DNA of 9,498 nucleotides from contig JAQUPC010000083.1 of assembly GCA_028716765.1 (NCBI GenBank), positions 1 through 9,498 on the forward strand. The letters run 5' to 3'. The notes beneath the pieces were generated by a model, which was not told the origin of the DNA, searched no databases, and saw only the letters and a program-made list of their open reading frames with translations. The position numbers and the translations under genes are program-made. Each line of letters starts with the position of its first letter. Position 1 is the first letter of the stretch. Positions 1 to 5,751 of the stretch are shown in pieces. This DNA comes from Alphaproteobacteria bacterium. GTDB lineage: Bacteria > Pseudomonadota > Alphaproteobacteria > UBA9219.

Positions 1-104
1 CTTATCGTTTTGATATTAAAGCAATAATTTAGTGTTTGAAAACAATCTAATGATGATGAAGCCATAACTATCTCGACTTTTTATCATAATCATTGCGATT
101 TCTG

Positions 105-133
105 TTGCTTTATCGCCTGATTGTCGTTATATT
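105..133 (+). promoter_or_regulatory. Candidate sigma70-type promoter for the small-gene/XRE operon
   Basis: A -35-like TTGCTT (105-110) and a -10-like TATATT (128-133, five of six consensus bases) are separated by exactly 17 bases. They lie in an AT-rich stretch about 75 bases upstream of the first small gene. No better pair was found in the first 210 bases. The -10 hexamer lies inside the loop of the 119-142 inverted repeat, which suggests a repressible promoter. The -35 match is only three of six bases, so the call rests mainly on spacing and context. Confidence 0.4.
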
Positions 134-142
134 GCGACAATC
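119..142. promoter_or_regulatory. 8-bp perfect inverted repeat overlapping the -10 box (probable operator)
   Basis: GATTGTCG (119-126) and its exact reverse complement CGACAATC (135-142) flank an 8-base spacer, TTATATTG, that contains the candidate -10 box. A dyad centred on a -10 element is the classic arrangement for a repressor operator. The nearby XRE-family regulator (770-1453) is the obvious candidate ligand. It is not followed by a T-tract and sits upstream of the gene, so a terminator is unlikely. Confidence 0.5.
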
Positions 143-210
143 GCTAAGCATATATCTGTTTTTGATAAATCGATATTCGGGTTGAGTGTTTTTTTAAAAG
201 GATTTTTGAA

Positions 211-384
211 ATGAGCAAGTTTGAAGAGGCCTTTTTTAACCGCCACGGCGAGCACGGCGTCCAGGCCCTCCTTGAAAATTGGGAACGTCACAGAGGCATT
301 CGCCGATCCGACCCGATGCCGCTGGAGCGGCGCTGGGAGATCTTCATGATGGAGACCTCCGCCCCAGCCATGGCCGCAGCCTAA
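211..384 (+). CDS. Small protein, 57 aa, unknown function
   Basis: This short reading frame starts at ATG 211 with an AAAGGA ribosome binding site at 197-202, eight bases upstream, and ends at TAA 382-384. The product is charged in its first two thirds, with a run rich in Arg, Glu and Trp at residues 24-45, and has a short Ala-rich tail. It has no signal peptide, membrane segment or known motif that I can recognise. The next gene starts 20 bases after the stop and has its own GGAG site, so the two are probably translated from one message. A small protein leading an operon that contains a regulator could be an auxiliary regulatory peptide, but nothing in the sequence proves that. The case for coding rests on the ribosome binding site, the spacing and the plausible composition. 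Confidence 0.6.
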   Translation: MSKFEEAFFNRHGEHGVQALLENWERHRGIRRSDPMPLERRWEIFMMETSAPAMAAA

Positions 385-404
385 CCCATAACCGGAGCGG
401 CCAT

Positions 405-731
405 ATGTCCAAGCCTTTAACGATGCGCCGGGAAAATCCCAGCGAAGATTTCCAAGAAGATCAAGATACATCTTTTCCCGACCTCGGCTCTCTGACGGCC
501 GAGCTGGCTGCTTTTCTCAATCCCAACGCGCCGCTCAGCAAGAACGAGATGAAGTCCGTCACGGCCATGATCGCCTATGTAGCCCACACGCAGAATGTCG
601 GCGAAGAGACGGTCTCTTCCATTCTTTCGGTTGCGTTCGGCGTTAGTGACGTTAATTCATTGCAAGGGAAGCATTACGATGCCGCGATTCACTATCTCGT
701 CGATCTTCAGCTTGACGAAGTTATGAACTGA
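405..731 (+). CDS. Hypothetical protein, 108 aa, helical C-terminal half
   Basis: I place the start at ATG 405 because GGAG (394-397) precedes it by seven bases. An ATG at 279 in the same frame lies inside the 57-aa gene and would give an implausible Arg/His-rich extension. Residues 1-35 are polar, acidic and probably disordered. Residues 36-108 look like a compact helical domain: an Ala/Leu-rich stretch, then a helix around residues 48-62, then segments ETVSSILSVAFGV and YDAAIHYLVDL near the C-terminus. I do not recognise the family. The gene lies between the 57-aa gene and the XRE regulator in the same orientation, with only 38 bases to the regulator, so all three probably form one transcript. 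Confidence 0.75.
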   Translation: MSKPLTMRRENPSEDFQEDQDTSFPDLGSLTAELAAFLNPNAPLSKNEMKSVTAMIAYVAHTQNVGEETVSSILSVAFGVSDVNSLQGKHYDAAIHYLVDLQLDEVMN

Positions 732-769
732 ATATTTTTGCCCAATCACTTTTTTTAAGAATTTTATTC

Positions 770-1453
770 ATGTACCAGATTATACGCGCAGGACAGATTA
801 AGGCGGCAAGAGCCATTCTCGACTGGTCGCAGGAGGATTTGGCTAGCGCATCGGGCCTTGCCCTCAACACCATTCGTAATCTGGAATCCGGCTTCATCTC
901 CCCGCGCGAGAAGACCGTCACCACCCTTCGCCAAGCCGTGGAAAAGGCCGGGCTTGAGTTCATCGAGCCGGACGGCGTGCGCCGCCGCGTGGACGAGGTC
1001 AAGGTTCTTGACGGCCCGGACAGTTGCGAAGACCTGCTCAACGACCTTATTCAGACCGCGAGAAAATACGACGGTGAAATCGCCGTTATCACGGAATCGC
1101 GGGAAATGATGGGTAAATTCCTCGGCGTGTCCAACGGAAACAACATCGACCGTCTGGAGCGCCTGAAAAACGCGGCCGTGGTCAAATGCCTCCTGTTCGA
1201 TACGTCCGAGCCTCCGTTCCCGGTTCCGCAGTTTCAGTTCCGCACGACGCCAATGGGCAATATCAGCCCAACCCCCTACTTCGTTTACGGCGACAAACAC
1301 GCACTTGTGATGAACGAAGGCAGCGGGCATTTCCGGTTTGTTGTGTTTACATGGCCGAGCCTGGCGCATTCCTATCGCGCGCATTTCCATGCTCTGTGGA
1401 AACACGCCGAGCCGGTTATGCCCCGGCTCAAAGCGCAAAAGCAACGCGCCTGA
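770..1453 (+). CDS. XRE-family HTH regulator with TrmB-like C-terminal effector domain
   Basis: Probable DNA-binding transcription regulator of 227 aa. Residues 6-62 form a Cro/CI-type helix-turn-helix: AGQIKAARAILDWSQEDLA, a turn, then LNTIRNLESG. This is followed by GLEFIEPDGVRRR, the pattern typical of short alphaproteobacterial XRE proteins. Most of those end near residue 75-80, but this one continues for about 150 residues. The extension (about 85-215) holds YDGEIAVITES, a FVYGDKHALVM strand and SYRAHFHALWKHA. That order resembles the ligand-sensing domain C-terminal to TrmB-like regulators, in which a 'YGDK' strand is followed by a 'Y...F..LW' helix. The similarity is from memory, not a search. 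The ribosome binding site is weak, and the start is fixed by the HTH alignment. The gene ends just before a terminator (1483-1506), with an operator-like array beyond it. Confidence 0.85.
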   Translation: MYQIIRAGQIKAARAILDWSQEDLASASGLALNTIRNLESGFISPREKTVTTLRQAVEKAGLEFIEPDGVRRRVDEVKVLDGPDSCEDLLNDLIQTARKYDGEIAVITESREMMGKFLGVSNGNNIDRLERLKNAAVVKCLLFDTSEPPFPVPQFQFRTTPMGNISPTPYFVYGDKHALVMNEGSGHFRFVVFTWPSLAHSYRAHFHALWKHAEPVMPRLKAQKQRA

Positions 1454-1482
1454 TCAAAACCCGGCATTAGATGAGGTCTTGA

Positions 1483-1506
1483 AGGCGGTGTTCTCGCCGC
1501 CTTTTT
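1483..1506 (+). terminator. Rho-independent terminator after the XRE regulator
   Basis: AGGCGGT (1483-1489) pairs with GCCGCCT (1496-1502) to give a 7-bp stem with one terminal U-G pair around a six-base loop. The 3' arm runs directly into a T-tract (1502-1506). It lies 30 bases after the stop of the regulator, in the right place to end the first transcript. Confidence 0.75.
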
Positions 1507-1544
1507 GCTGTCCAGATTCTTTCCTCAATATGGCCTGCAAAAAC

Positions 1545-1640
1545 CGCCACGAAAGATGGCGATAATACCCAACATTCTTCTTCCTGGCGAAAATCACCAA
1601 TAACTGCCGCCCGTATTGGCGATTATCGCCGAAAATGGCC
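1545..1640. promoter_or_regulatory. Operator-like array: three related GGCGAT/ATCGCC dyads
   Basis: Three 13-base elements follow one another: GGCGATAATACCC (1558-1570), GGCGAAAATCACC (1586-1598) and GGCGATTATCGCC (1618-1630). The third is a perfect 6-bp inverted repeat about one central base, and the other two are imperfect versions of it. Start-to-start spacing is 28 and 32 bases, near three helical turns. Extra half-sites flank them: CGCCA at 1545-1549, and a degenerate GCCGAAAATGGCC at 1628-1640. The array lies in the 248-base gap between the XRE gene and the next start codon, which is typical for cooperative repressor binding. The XRE protein is the likely but unproven ligand. No convincing -35/-10 pair could be assigned within it. 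Confidence 0.6.
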
Positions 1641-1701
1641 GTGGCTAGCGACCGGAAAACCTGCACCTTTGGTCATATCAATTTTGACCGAAGAGATTTT
1701 T

Positions 1702-2118
1702 ATGACGCGCAAGGATATTCAAATTCTTTTCACCGCCCTCGGCTTTCTGGCCGTCGTGATGAAGGGCGAGAACGCCAAGAAAGACGGCGCGAAGCAGGCG
1801 AAAGCCATGGCCAGTCTGATCGAGGCCTTTTGCCGGACAACACACCCCGAATTATTCAATAACGAGATAAACGGCGATGCCGCCGAACTTGATCAGATGA
1901 TCGAGGACATGAAGGAAGACGAGCGTCATATAGGCCCGCTGGCGGATTTAACCGCCAATAAAAACCTTCTTCACCGCATCTACGACCGGCTCCTGCAGCG
2001 CCATCGCGCCTACGCCTCCGATGAGATGATCGCGGGCGAAGTCGCGCATTTTCTGGAAGAGGAGATCAACAATAAAACCGGGAAAAACGATGATGATCGT
2101 CAGCGTTCAAGGGGATGA
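1702..2118 (+). CDS. Hypothetical protein, 138 aa
   Basis: I choose ATG 1702, with AAGAG at 1691-1695 six bases upstream. A TTG at 1669 in the same frame has no ribosome binding site. The N-terminus has a short hydrophobic run at about residues 6-20 (IQILFTALGFLAVVM). It is too short and too near Lys/Arg-rich sequence to call a membrane helix with confidence. The rest is mostly charged and probably helical. Residues 63-80 are strongly acidic (Asp, Glu, Met), residues 98-112 are rich in Arg and Leu, and a hydrophilic tail overlaps the next gene. I recognise no family. The gene is the first after the operator array, so it probably belongs to a separately controlled unit with the 68-aa gene downstream. 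Confidence 0.75.
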   Translation: MTRKDIQILFTALGFLAVVMKGENAKKDGAKQAKAMASLIEAFCRTTHPELFNNEINGDAAELDQMIEDMKEDERHIGPLADLTANKNLLHRIYDRLLQRHRAYASDEMIAGEVAHFLEEEINNKTGKNDDDRQRSRG

Positions 2119-2296
2119 AGACGTCTTCGCTCCTTGCGAGCGCATGGCCACGGCTATCGTCGAGATCCTCAAATCGAACGGCAGGTGCTGTCCAACAGAC
2201 GTGGAGGCCGAAGGATTTCCTTACGATGAAGTCAGGCGCAATTGGCGCATGGCTTATGGACTGGCAAAGGTCGAACTGAGATGGATGGAGGCGTGA
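2090..2296 (+). CDS. Small protein, 68 aa, unknown function, overlapping the previous gene by 29 bases
   Basis: The start is ATG 2090, with a second ATG at 2093 and GGGA at 2080-2083 as a possible ribosome binding site. It overlaps the 3' end of the 138-aa gene by 29 bases, so translation coupling is likely. From about residue 19 the product looks like a small ordered domain: MATAIVEILKSNG, then CCPTDVEAEGFP, then a helix containing DEVRRNW and MAYGLAKVEL. A helix, a turn and a second helix of this kind could be a mini winged-helix or a protein-binding helical bundle, but no family is recognised. A competing reading frame begins at ATG 2115, which overlaps the upstream stop. Its product is Ser/Trp/Arg-rich and looks like a shadow. 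Confidence 0.6.
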   Translation: MMIVSVQGDEDVFAPCERMATAIVEILKSNGRCCPTDVEAEGFPYDEVRRNWRMAYGLAKVELRWMEA

Positions 2297-2372
2297 GGTG
2301 ACCGAATTTTAGAAAAATGATTTTTTTGAATTTCGATCAACAGGAAACAAGCAGCATCGCAACAACTTTTTA

Positions 2373-2378
2373 GAGGAG
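2373..2378 (+). promoter_or_regulatory. Strong ribosome binding site of the repeat-protein gene
   Basis: GAGGAG ends five bases before ATG 2384. It fixes the start of the 576-aa gene and suggests efficient translation. The 87-base gap upstream holds AT-rich low-complexity sequence (about 2305-2335) but no promoter pair that I can defend. Confidence 0.75.
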
Positions 2379-2383
2379 ATCAC

Positions 2384-4114
2384 ATGTTGGAAAAGTATTT
2401 TACCCCTGTCCCCGGGGCCAAGAAAATAGATTTTCTGTCGGAAGACGGGTTTTACCAAGTCAACTCGCTTCTTTTTCTGGCGGATATTCTCGCCAGTAAC
2501 CCTGAAACGCTACCGCAAGCGTGCACCGCTTATGGAGATGCCGCCGCCAAGGCTCATTTTGATAAAACCCTTCAGCAGTACGCGATGGAACGCTTCGTCA
2601 AAAACGTGGAAGCAATTCCGGACATTGTGGAGCGCATTAATTTTTACGAAGAGGCAGGCTGTTTTCCTTCCCCTGACGGCGTAATTGAAAAACAGGCTGT
2701 TGCGGGATTCGTCAAGAATGTTGAGCTGTTGCCAACACTTGCGGAGCGCCTCGCCACCTATAAAAAAGCCGCTAGTGATGATCGTGTCCAAAGCGCGTTT
2801 AAGAAACAGGTTCTGCTTAACCTGTTAGAGCTTATGGGCATGGTGCCCGCCGTTGAGGAACGTCTTGATCTTTACAGGCTCGTCGCTGAAACAGCCGGTT
2901 TGAACCGGGATATTGAAGATCTGGCGGTTGCCGGGTTTGTTAAAAACGCCGAGTTGCTTCCGAGCGATATAGATCGGCTCGCTGCGTACAAAAGAACTTG
3001 CGTCAGCGATCAAATTCCGGGTGTGCTTAAAAACCATGTCCTGACTGGCATATTAAAACATGTAGATATGCTACCGGGTATTATGGAGCGGCTCGATTAT
3101 TATGAATTTGCCGCTTCGAAGGCTGATCATGACAGCGATCTTGGTGAACAGGCAGCCGCGGGATTCGTCAAGAATGTTGAAACGCTGCCGGTTGCTGCGC
3201 GTCTCGCCGCCTACAAAAAAGCTCTTAAGAAAGCTCCTGCCGTGTGCGCGCTCAGAAGGCTGGCCACAAACGGCGTTGCTGCGTGTGCGGCCGTGTTGCC
3301 GGAAGTTGCAGATCGCGTCGCTGCCTATAAAGAAGCCGTCTCCGGCGCCAATATTCCTGCGACTCCGCAGGACGAAGAGGCCATGGAAGGCTTCGTTAAA
3401 AATGTGGAAATGCTGCCAGAGGCTGCGGATCGCCTTGCTGCCTACAGAGAGGCTGCCAACGCTATTACAATGCATAATCCATCGCTCCGGCAACCGGCCA
3501 TAACTGGCATGATCAGATATGCGGATGCGCTCCCGGATATTGCTGAACGCATTGAGGTTTACAAAAATGCAGCTTGTTTATCTCCCCATGGCCATGCGCT
3601 CGAAAAGAAAGCCGTAGTCGGCTTTGTAAAATGCGTCGAAGAAATGCCGAACGCTCTGGGGCGCATCGCTACTTATAAAAAAGGCGCTTCTTGTGACTAT
3701 AATTATTACTATCACAGCACTGAACTTGCCAAGCAATCCTTGGCTAATTTCGTCAAGAGCGTGGAAGCGCTGCCGAACGCCATGGATCGCATTGCGATCT
3801 ATGGAGGCGCCATCGAACACCCGGCTCCCCAGGTTTTAAGAGACGATGGAGAGGAATATGTTGATCCGGATAAATGGATCAAACAGGAAGCTGCGGCTGG
3901 TATATTCAAAAATATAGACGCTCTATCCGATATCCCTGAGCGCATGGCTCTCTGCTCGTACATAATATTTTATACCAACGAGCAAAGCGCCAAAAAGCAG
4001 ATGAAGAAAAAGATCGAGACGTTAGAACGCCAGCTGGATCCGGCAGAAGTCCCCTCGTGGAACTCTCATTACCAGCGCGCAAAGAACTTTCTTCAAAGGC
4101 TTAATAACGGCTGA
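2384..4114 (+). CDS. Tandem-repeat protein of about twelve 38-aa helical-hairpin repeats
   Basis: This 576-aa protein has an N-terminal cap (1-25), a degenerate repeat (about 26-65), and twelve repeats starting at residues 66, 105, 143, 181, 219, 257, 294, 333, 372, 410, 452 and 503. The tail (540-576) is polar. The consensus is A-x-x-G-F-V-K-N-V-E-x-L-P, four residues, R-L-A-x-Y-K-x-A, a variable loop, then a short Lys/Gln-rich helix. Each unit should fold as two helices with the Pro at the turn, so the whole is probably an alpha-solenoid scaffold. Repeats 10 and 11 carry loop insertions (42 and 51 residues), and repeat 6 lacks one residue between LP and R. There is no signal peptide, membrane segment or enzyme motif. 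It is not a canonical TPR, Sel1, HEAT or ankyrin pattern. The proS start is 42 bases beyond its stop, so the two are probably co-transcribed. Function is unknown; binding a protein or RNA partner is inference. Confidence 0.85.
   Translation: MLEKYFTPVPGAKKIDFLSEDGFYQVNSLLFLADILASNPETLPQACTAYGDAAAKAHFDKTLQQYAMERFVKNVEAIPDIVERINFYEEAGCFPSPDGVIEKQAVAGFVKNVELLPTLAERLATYKKAASDDRVQSAFKKQVLLNLLELMGMVPAVEERLDLYRLVAETAGLNRDIEDLAVAGFVKNAELLPSDIDRLAAYKRTCVSDQIPGVLKNHVLTGILKHVDMLPGIMERLDYYEFAASKADHDSDLGEQAAAGFVKNVETLPVAARLAAYKKALKKAPAVCALRRLATNGVAACAAVLPEVADRVAAYKEAVSGANIPATPQDEEAMEGFVKNVEMLPEAADRLAAYREAANAITMHNPSLRQPAITGMIRYADALPDIAERIEVYKNAACLSPHGHALEKKAVVGFVKCVEEMPNALGRIATYKKGASCDYNYYYHSTELAKQSLANFVKSVEALPNAMDRIAIYGGAIEHPAPQVLRDDGEEYVDPDKWIKQEAAAGIFKNIDALSDIPERMALCSYIIFYTNEQSAKKQMKKKIETLERQLDPAEVPSWNSHYQRAKNFLQRLNNG
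2579..4000 (+). repeat. Coding tandem repeat array, about 114-nt unit
   Basis: Twelve in-frame units of about 111-153 nt encode the helical repeats. Most have diverged at the DNA level, but one 23-base segment is identical at 2702-2724 and 3158-3180. These copies lie 456 bases apart, exactly four 38-codon units. Even-numbered repeats share GFVKNVE and RLAxYK. Odd-numbered ones drift to ER-[LI]-[DE]-x-Y, so the evolutionary unit appears to be a pair of repeats. Confidence 0.75.
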
Positions 4115-4156
4115 AACGATTGATCCAGCAAACAGCATTATAAGGAGAGCCCATAA

Positions 4157-5614
4157 ATGACTCCGCCAAAACAAGGCAAAAACGCCATCGCACCGACAAG
4201 ACGTGAAAATTTCTCGGAGTGGTATCAGGAAGTAATCGGCGCGGCCAGCATGGCGGAAAACGCGCCCGTCCGCGGCTGCATGGTCATCAAGCCTTACGGT
4301 TACGCCGTCTGGGAGAACGTGCAGAAAGTTCTCGGCCAGATGATTAAAGACAACGATGTTCAAAACGCGTATTTCCCGCTGTTAATACCACTTAGCTACA
4401 TCAGCAAGGAAGCGGAGCATATCGAGGGGTTTGCCAAGGAATGCGCCGTCGTCACTCACCACAGGCTTGAAAAAGGACCTGATGGCAATCTTGTCCCGGC
4501 AGGACTGCTTGCGGAACCTTTTGTCATTCGTCCAACGTCGGAGACGATCATCGGGGAAGTGCTTTCAAACTGGATCAAGTCTTACAGAGACTTACCCATA
4601 AAACTCAACCAGTGGTGCAACGTCATGAGATGGGAGATGCGCCCGAGAGTGTTTCTCCGTACATCGGAATTTCTCTGGCAGGAAGGACATAACTGTTTTG
4701 CCAGCGCCGAAGAGGCGCGAAGAGATGCCCTTGATATGCTGGATATGTACGTCGATTTTCTGCAAAATTATATGGCGATCCCCGGCATTAAAGGCGAAAA
4801 AACAGAAGACGAGAGATTCCCCGGTGCTATGGCTACCTATACCTACGAAGCCATGATGCAGGACGGCAAAGCCCTGCAGATGTGCACGTCGCATAACCTG
4901 GGCCAGACCTTTTCAAAAGGAGCAAACATCCAGTATTTGGGGAAGGATGGAATCCGCCAGTATGCCCATACGACTTCCTGGGGACTATCCACCCGAACCA
5001 TCGGCGCTCTTGTCATGGTGCATGGCGATGATGATGGCATGGTCATGCCTCCCAAAATCGCCCCTTACCATGTCTGCATTATCCCTATCTTTCGCGGCGA
5101 TGATTCCGAAAGCAAAATACTGGAGCAGGCCAACAAAATTAAGCGCTCTCTGGCCGCCATAGGCGTGACCTGTTACATCGATATCGCCGACGACAAGCCT
5201 CAGAATAAAATATGGTCAAGCATACGGCGGGGAGTTCCTATCCGGATTGAGCTCGGGCCGAAGGAAGCAGAAAACAATCAGATCACTTTCTCGCGGCGTG
5301 ATCAGGATCGGCAATTAAAAACATCCTGCGCGGTGGAAGAGTTTATTGGCATTGCCAAAAGCGTCATCGACGATATGCAAAGGAACATATACCAGGCCGC
5401 GGAAAAACGGCTGGCCGGGAATGTGGTGGAGGTTTACACGCCGGAGGAAGCGGACGCCTTTTTTGCCTCAGGCAGGGTTGGTTTTATCTCGATGGCCACG
5501 GATATGCTGAAAAACCCGGATTTTCAAAGAGTTCGAGCCAAATATCCGATAACTCCAAGATGTATGCCTCTTAAGCAAAACGGGAAAACAGTGATCATGG
5601 GCTTATCCTATTGA
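4157..5614 (+). CDS. proS: Prolyl-tRNA synthetase, archaeal/eukaryotic type (ProS type 3)
   Basis: Charges tRNA-Pro with proline in the cytoplasm. The start ATG 4157 has AAGGAGAG at 4142-4149. At 485 aa it fits the compact type-3 class, not the longer bacterial form with an editing insertion. Class II landmarks in order: EGFAKECAVVTH (90-101), RPTSETIIGE (125-134), motif 2 RWE...FLRTSEFLWQEGHN (158-179), CTSHNLGQTFSKG (243-255), and motif 3 GLSTRTIGALVMVHGDDDG (276-294). The anticodon-binding domain begins with APYHVCIIPI (302-311) and includes RRGVPIRIELGP (357-368). The protein ends in Tyr485, as in archaeal-type enzymes. Oddities: the usual GHTAHAT after motif 2 is GHNCFAS, the usual GWKF segment is reduced to NKIW (350-353), and the C-terminal domain has no cysteine set for zinc. 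Catalytic residues look intact. It could be the sole ProRS or a second, specialised copy; the window cannot tell. Confidence 0.93.
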   Translation: MTPPKQGKNAIAPTRRENFSEWYQEVIGAASMAENAPVRGCMVIKPYGYAVWENVQKVLGQMIKDNDVQNAYFPLLIPLSYISKEAEHIEGFAKECAVVTHHRLEKGPDGNLVPAGLLAEPFVIRPTSETIIGEVLSNWIKSYRDLPIKLNQWCNVMRWEMRPRVFLRTSEFLWQEGHNCFASAEEARRDALDMLDMYVDFLQNYMAIPGIKGEKTEDERFPGAMATYTYEAMMQDGKALQMCTSHNLGQTFSKGANIQYLGKDGIRQYAHTTSWGLSTRTIGALVMVHGDDDGMVMPPKIAPYHVCIIPIFRGDDSESKILEQANKIKRSLAAIGVTCYIDIADDKPQNKIWSSIRRGVPIRIELGPKEAENNQITFSRRDQDRQLKTSCAVEEFIGIAKSVIDDMQRNIYQAAEKRLAGNVVEVYTPEEADAFFASGRVGFISMATDMLKNPDFQRVRAKYPITPRCMPLKQNGKTVIMGLSY

Positions 5615-5751
5615 GAGTTCTGTCGCGGCGCTGCCTGCCCGAGAACGGAAAAATACTCTTTTGATTTTAAAGCGCTTTTAGGTACCTTTCCATGAAGGGG
5701 CAAAAGCGTTCAATCTATTCGGCCCTGCTATGAGAGGATTTGTGAAGTGAA
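5615..5751. other. proS-proB intergenic region (137 bases)
   Basis: It holds a 10-bp palindrome AAAGCGCTTT (5669-5678) and a weak promoter-like pair, TTGATT (5661-5666) and TACCTT (5683-5688), 16 bases apart. There is no convincing hairpin-plus-T terminator after proS, so read-through into proB is possible. Near proB the only ribosome-binding-like sequence is AGAGGA (5733-5738), 13 bases before the ATG, which is longer than ideal. Confidence 0.4.

Noticed and set aside
279..404. Upstream ATG extension of the 108-aa gene
   Set aside because: It lies within the 57-aa gene, lacks a ribosome binding site and gives an Arg/His-rich stretch. ATG 405 has GGAG at good spacing.
764..1444. 226-codon open frame on the minus strand opposite the XRE regulator
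   Set aside because: It mirrors the regulator codon by codon, is rich in His, Val and Arg as antisense frames of GC-rich genes are, and has no ribosome binding site. The plus strand has a clear HTH domain.
1454..1666. 70-codon minus-strand frame between the XRE gene and the 138-aa gene
   Set aside because: It runs through the terminator hairpin and the operator-like dyads, and its product has no recognisable domain character.
2115..2277. 54-codon frame starting with an ATGA overlap
   Set aside because: Its product is Ser/Trp/Arg-rich and looks like an off-frame shadow. The overlapping 68-aa frame is more protein-like.
2313..2325. AAAAAT-G-ATTTTT palindrome upstream of the repeat-protein gene
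   Set aside because: Low-complexity A/T runs form such palindromes by chance, and no second copy or promoter context supports a site.
5730..5750. Six-codon open frame just before proB, a possible leader peptide
   Set aside because: No ribosome binding site precedes it, it contains no proline codons and no attenuator hairpins follow.
5615..5751. T-box, riboswitch or terminator between proS and proB
   Set aside because: No T-box specifier or antiterminator sequence and no hairpin with a T-tract could be found.
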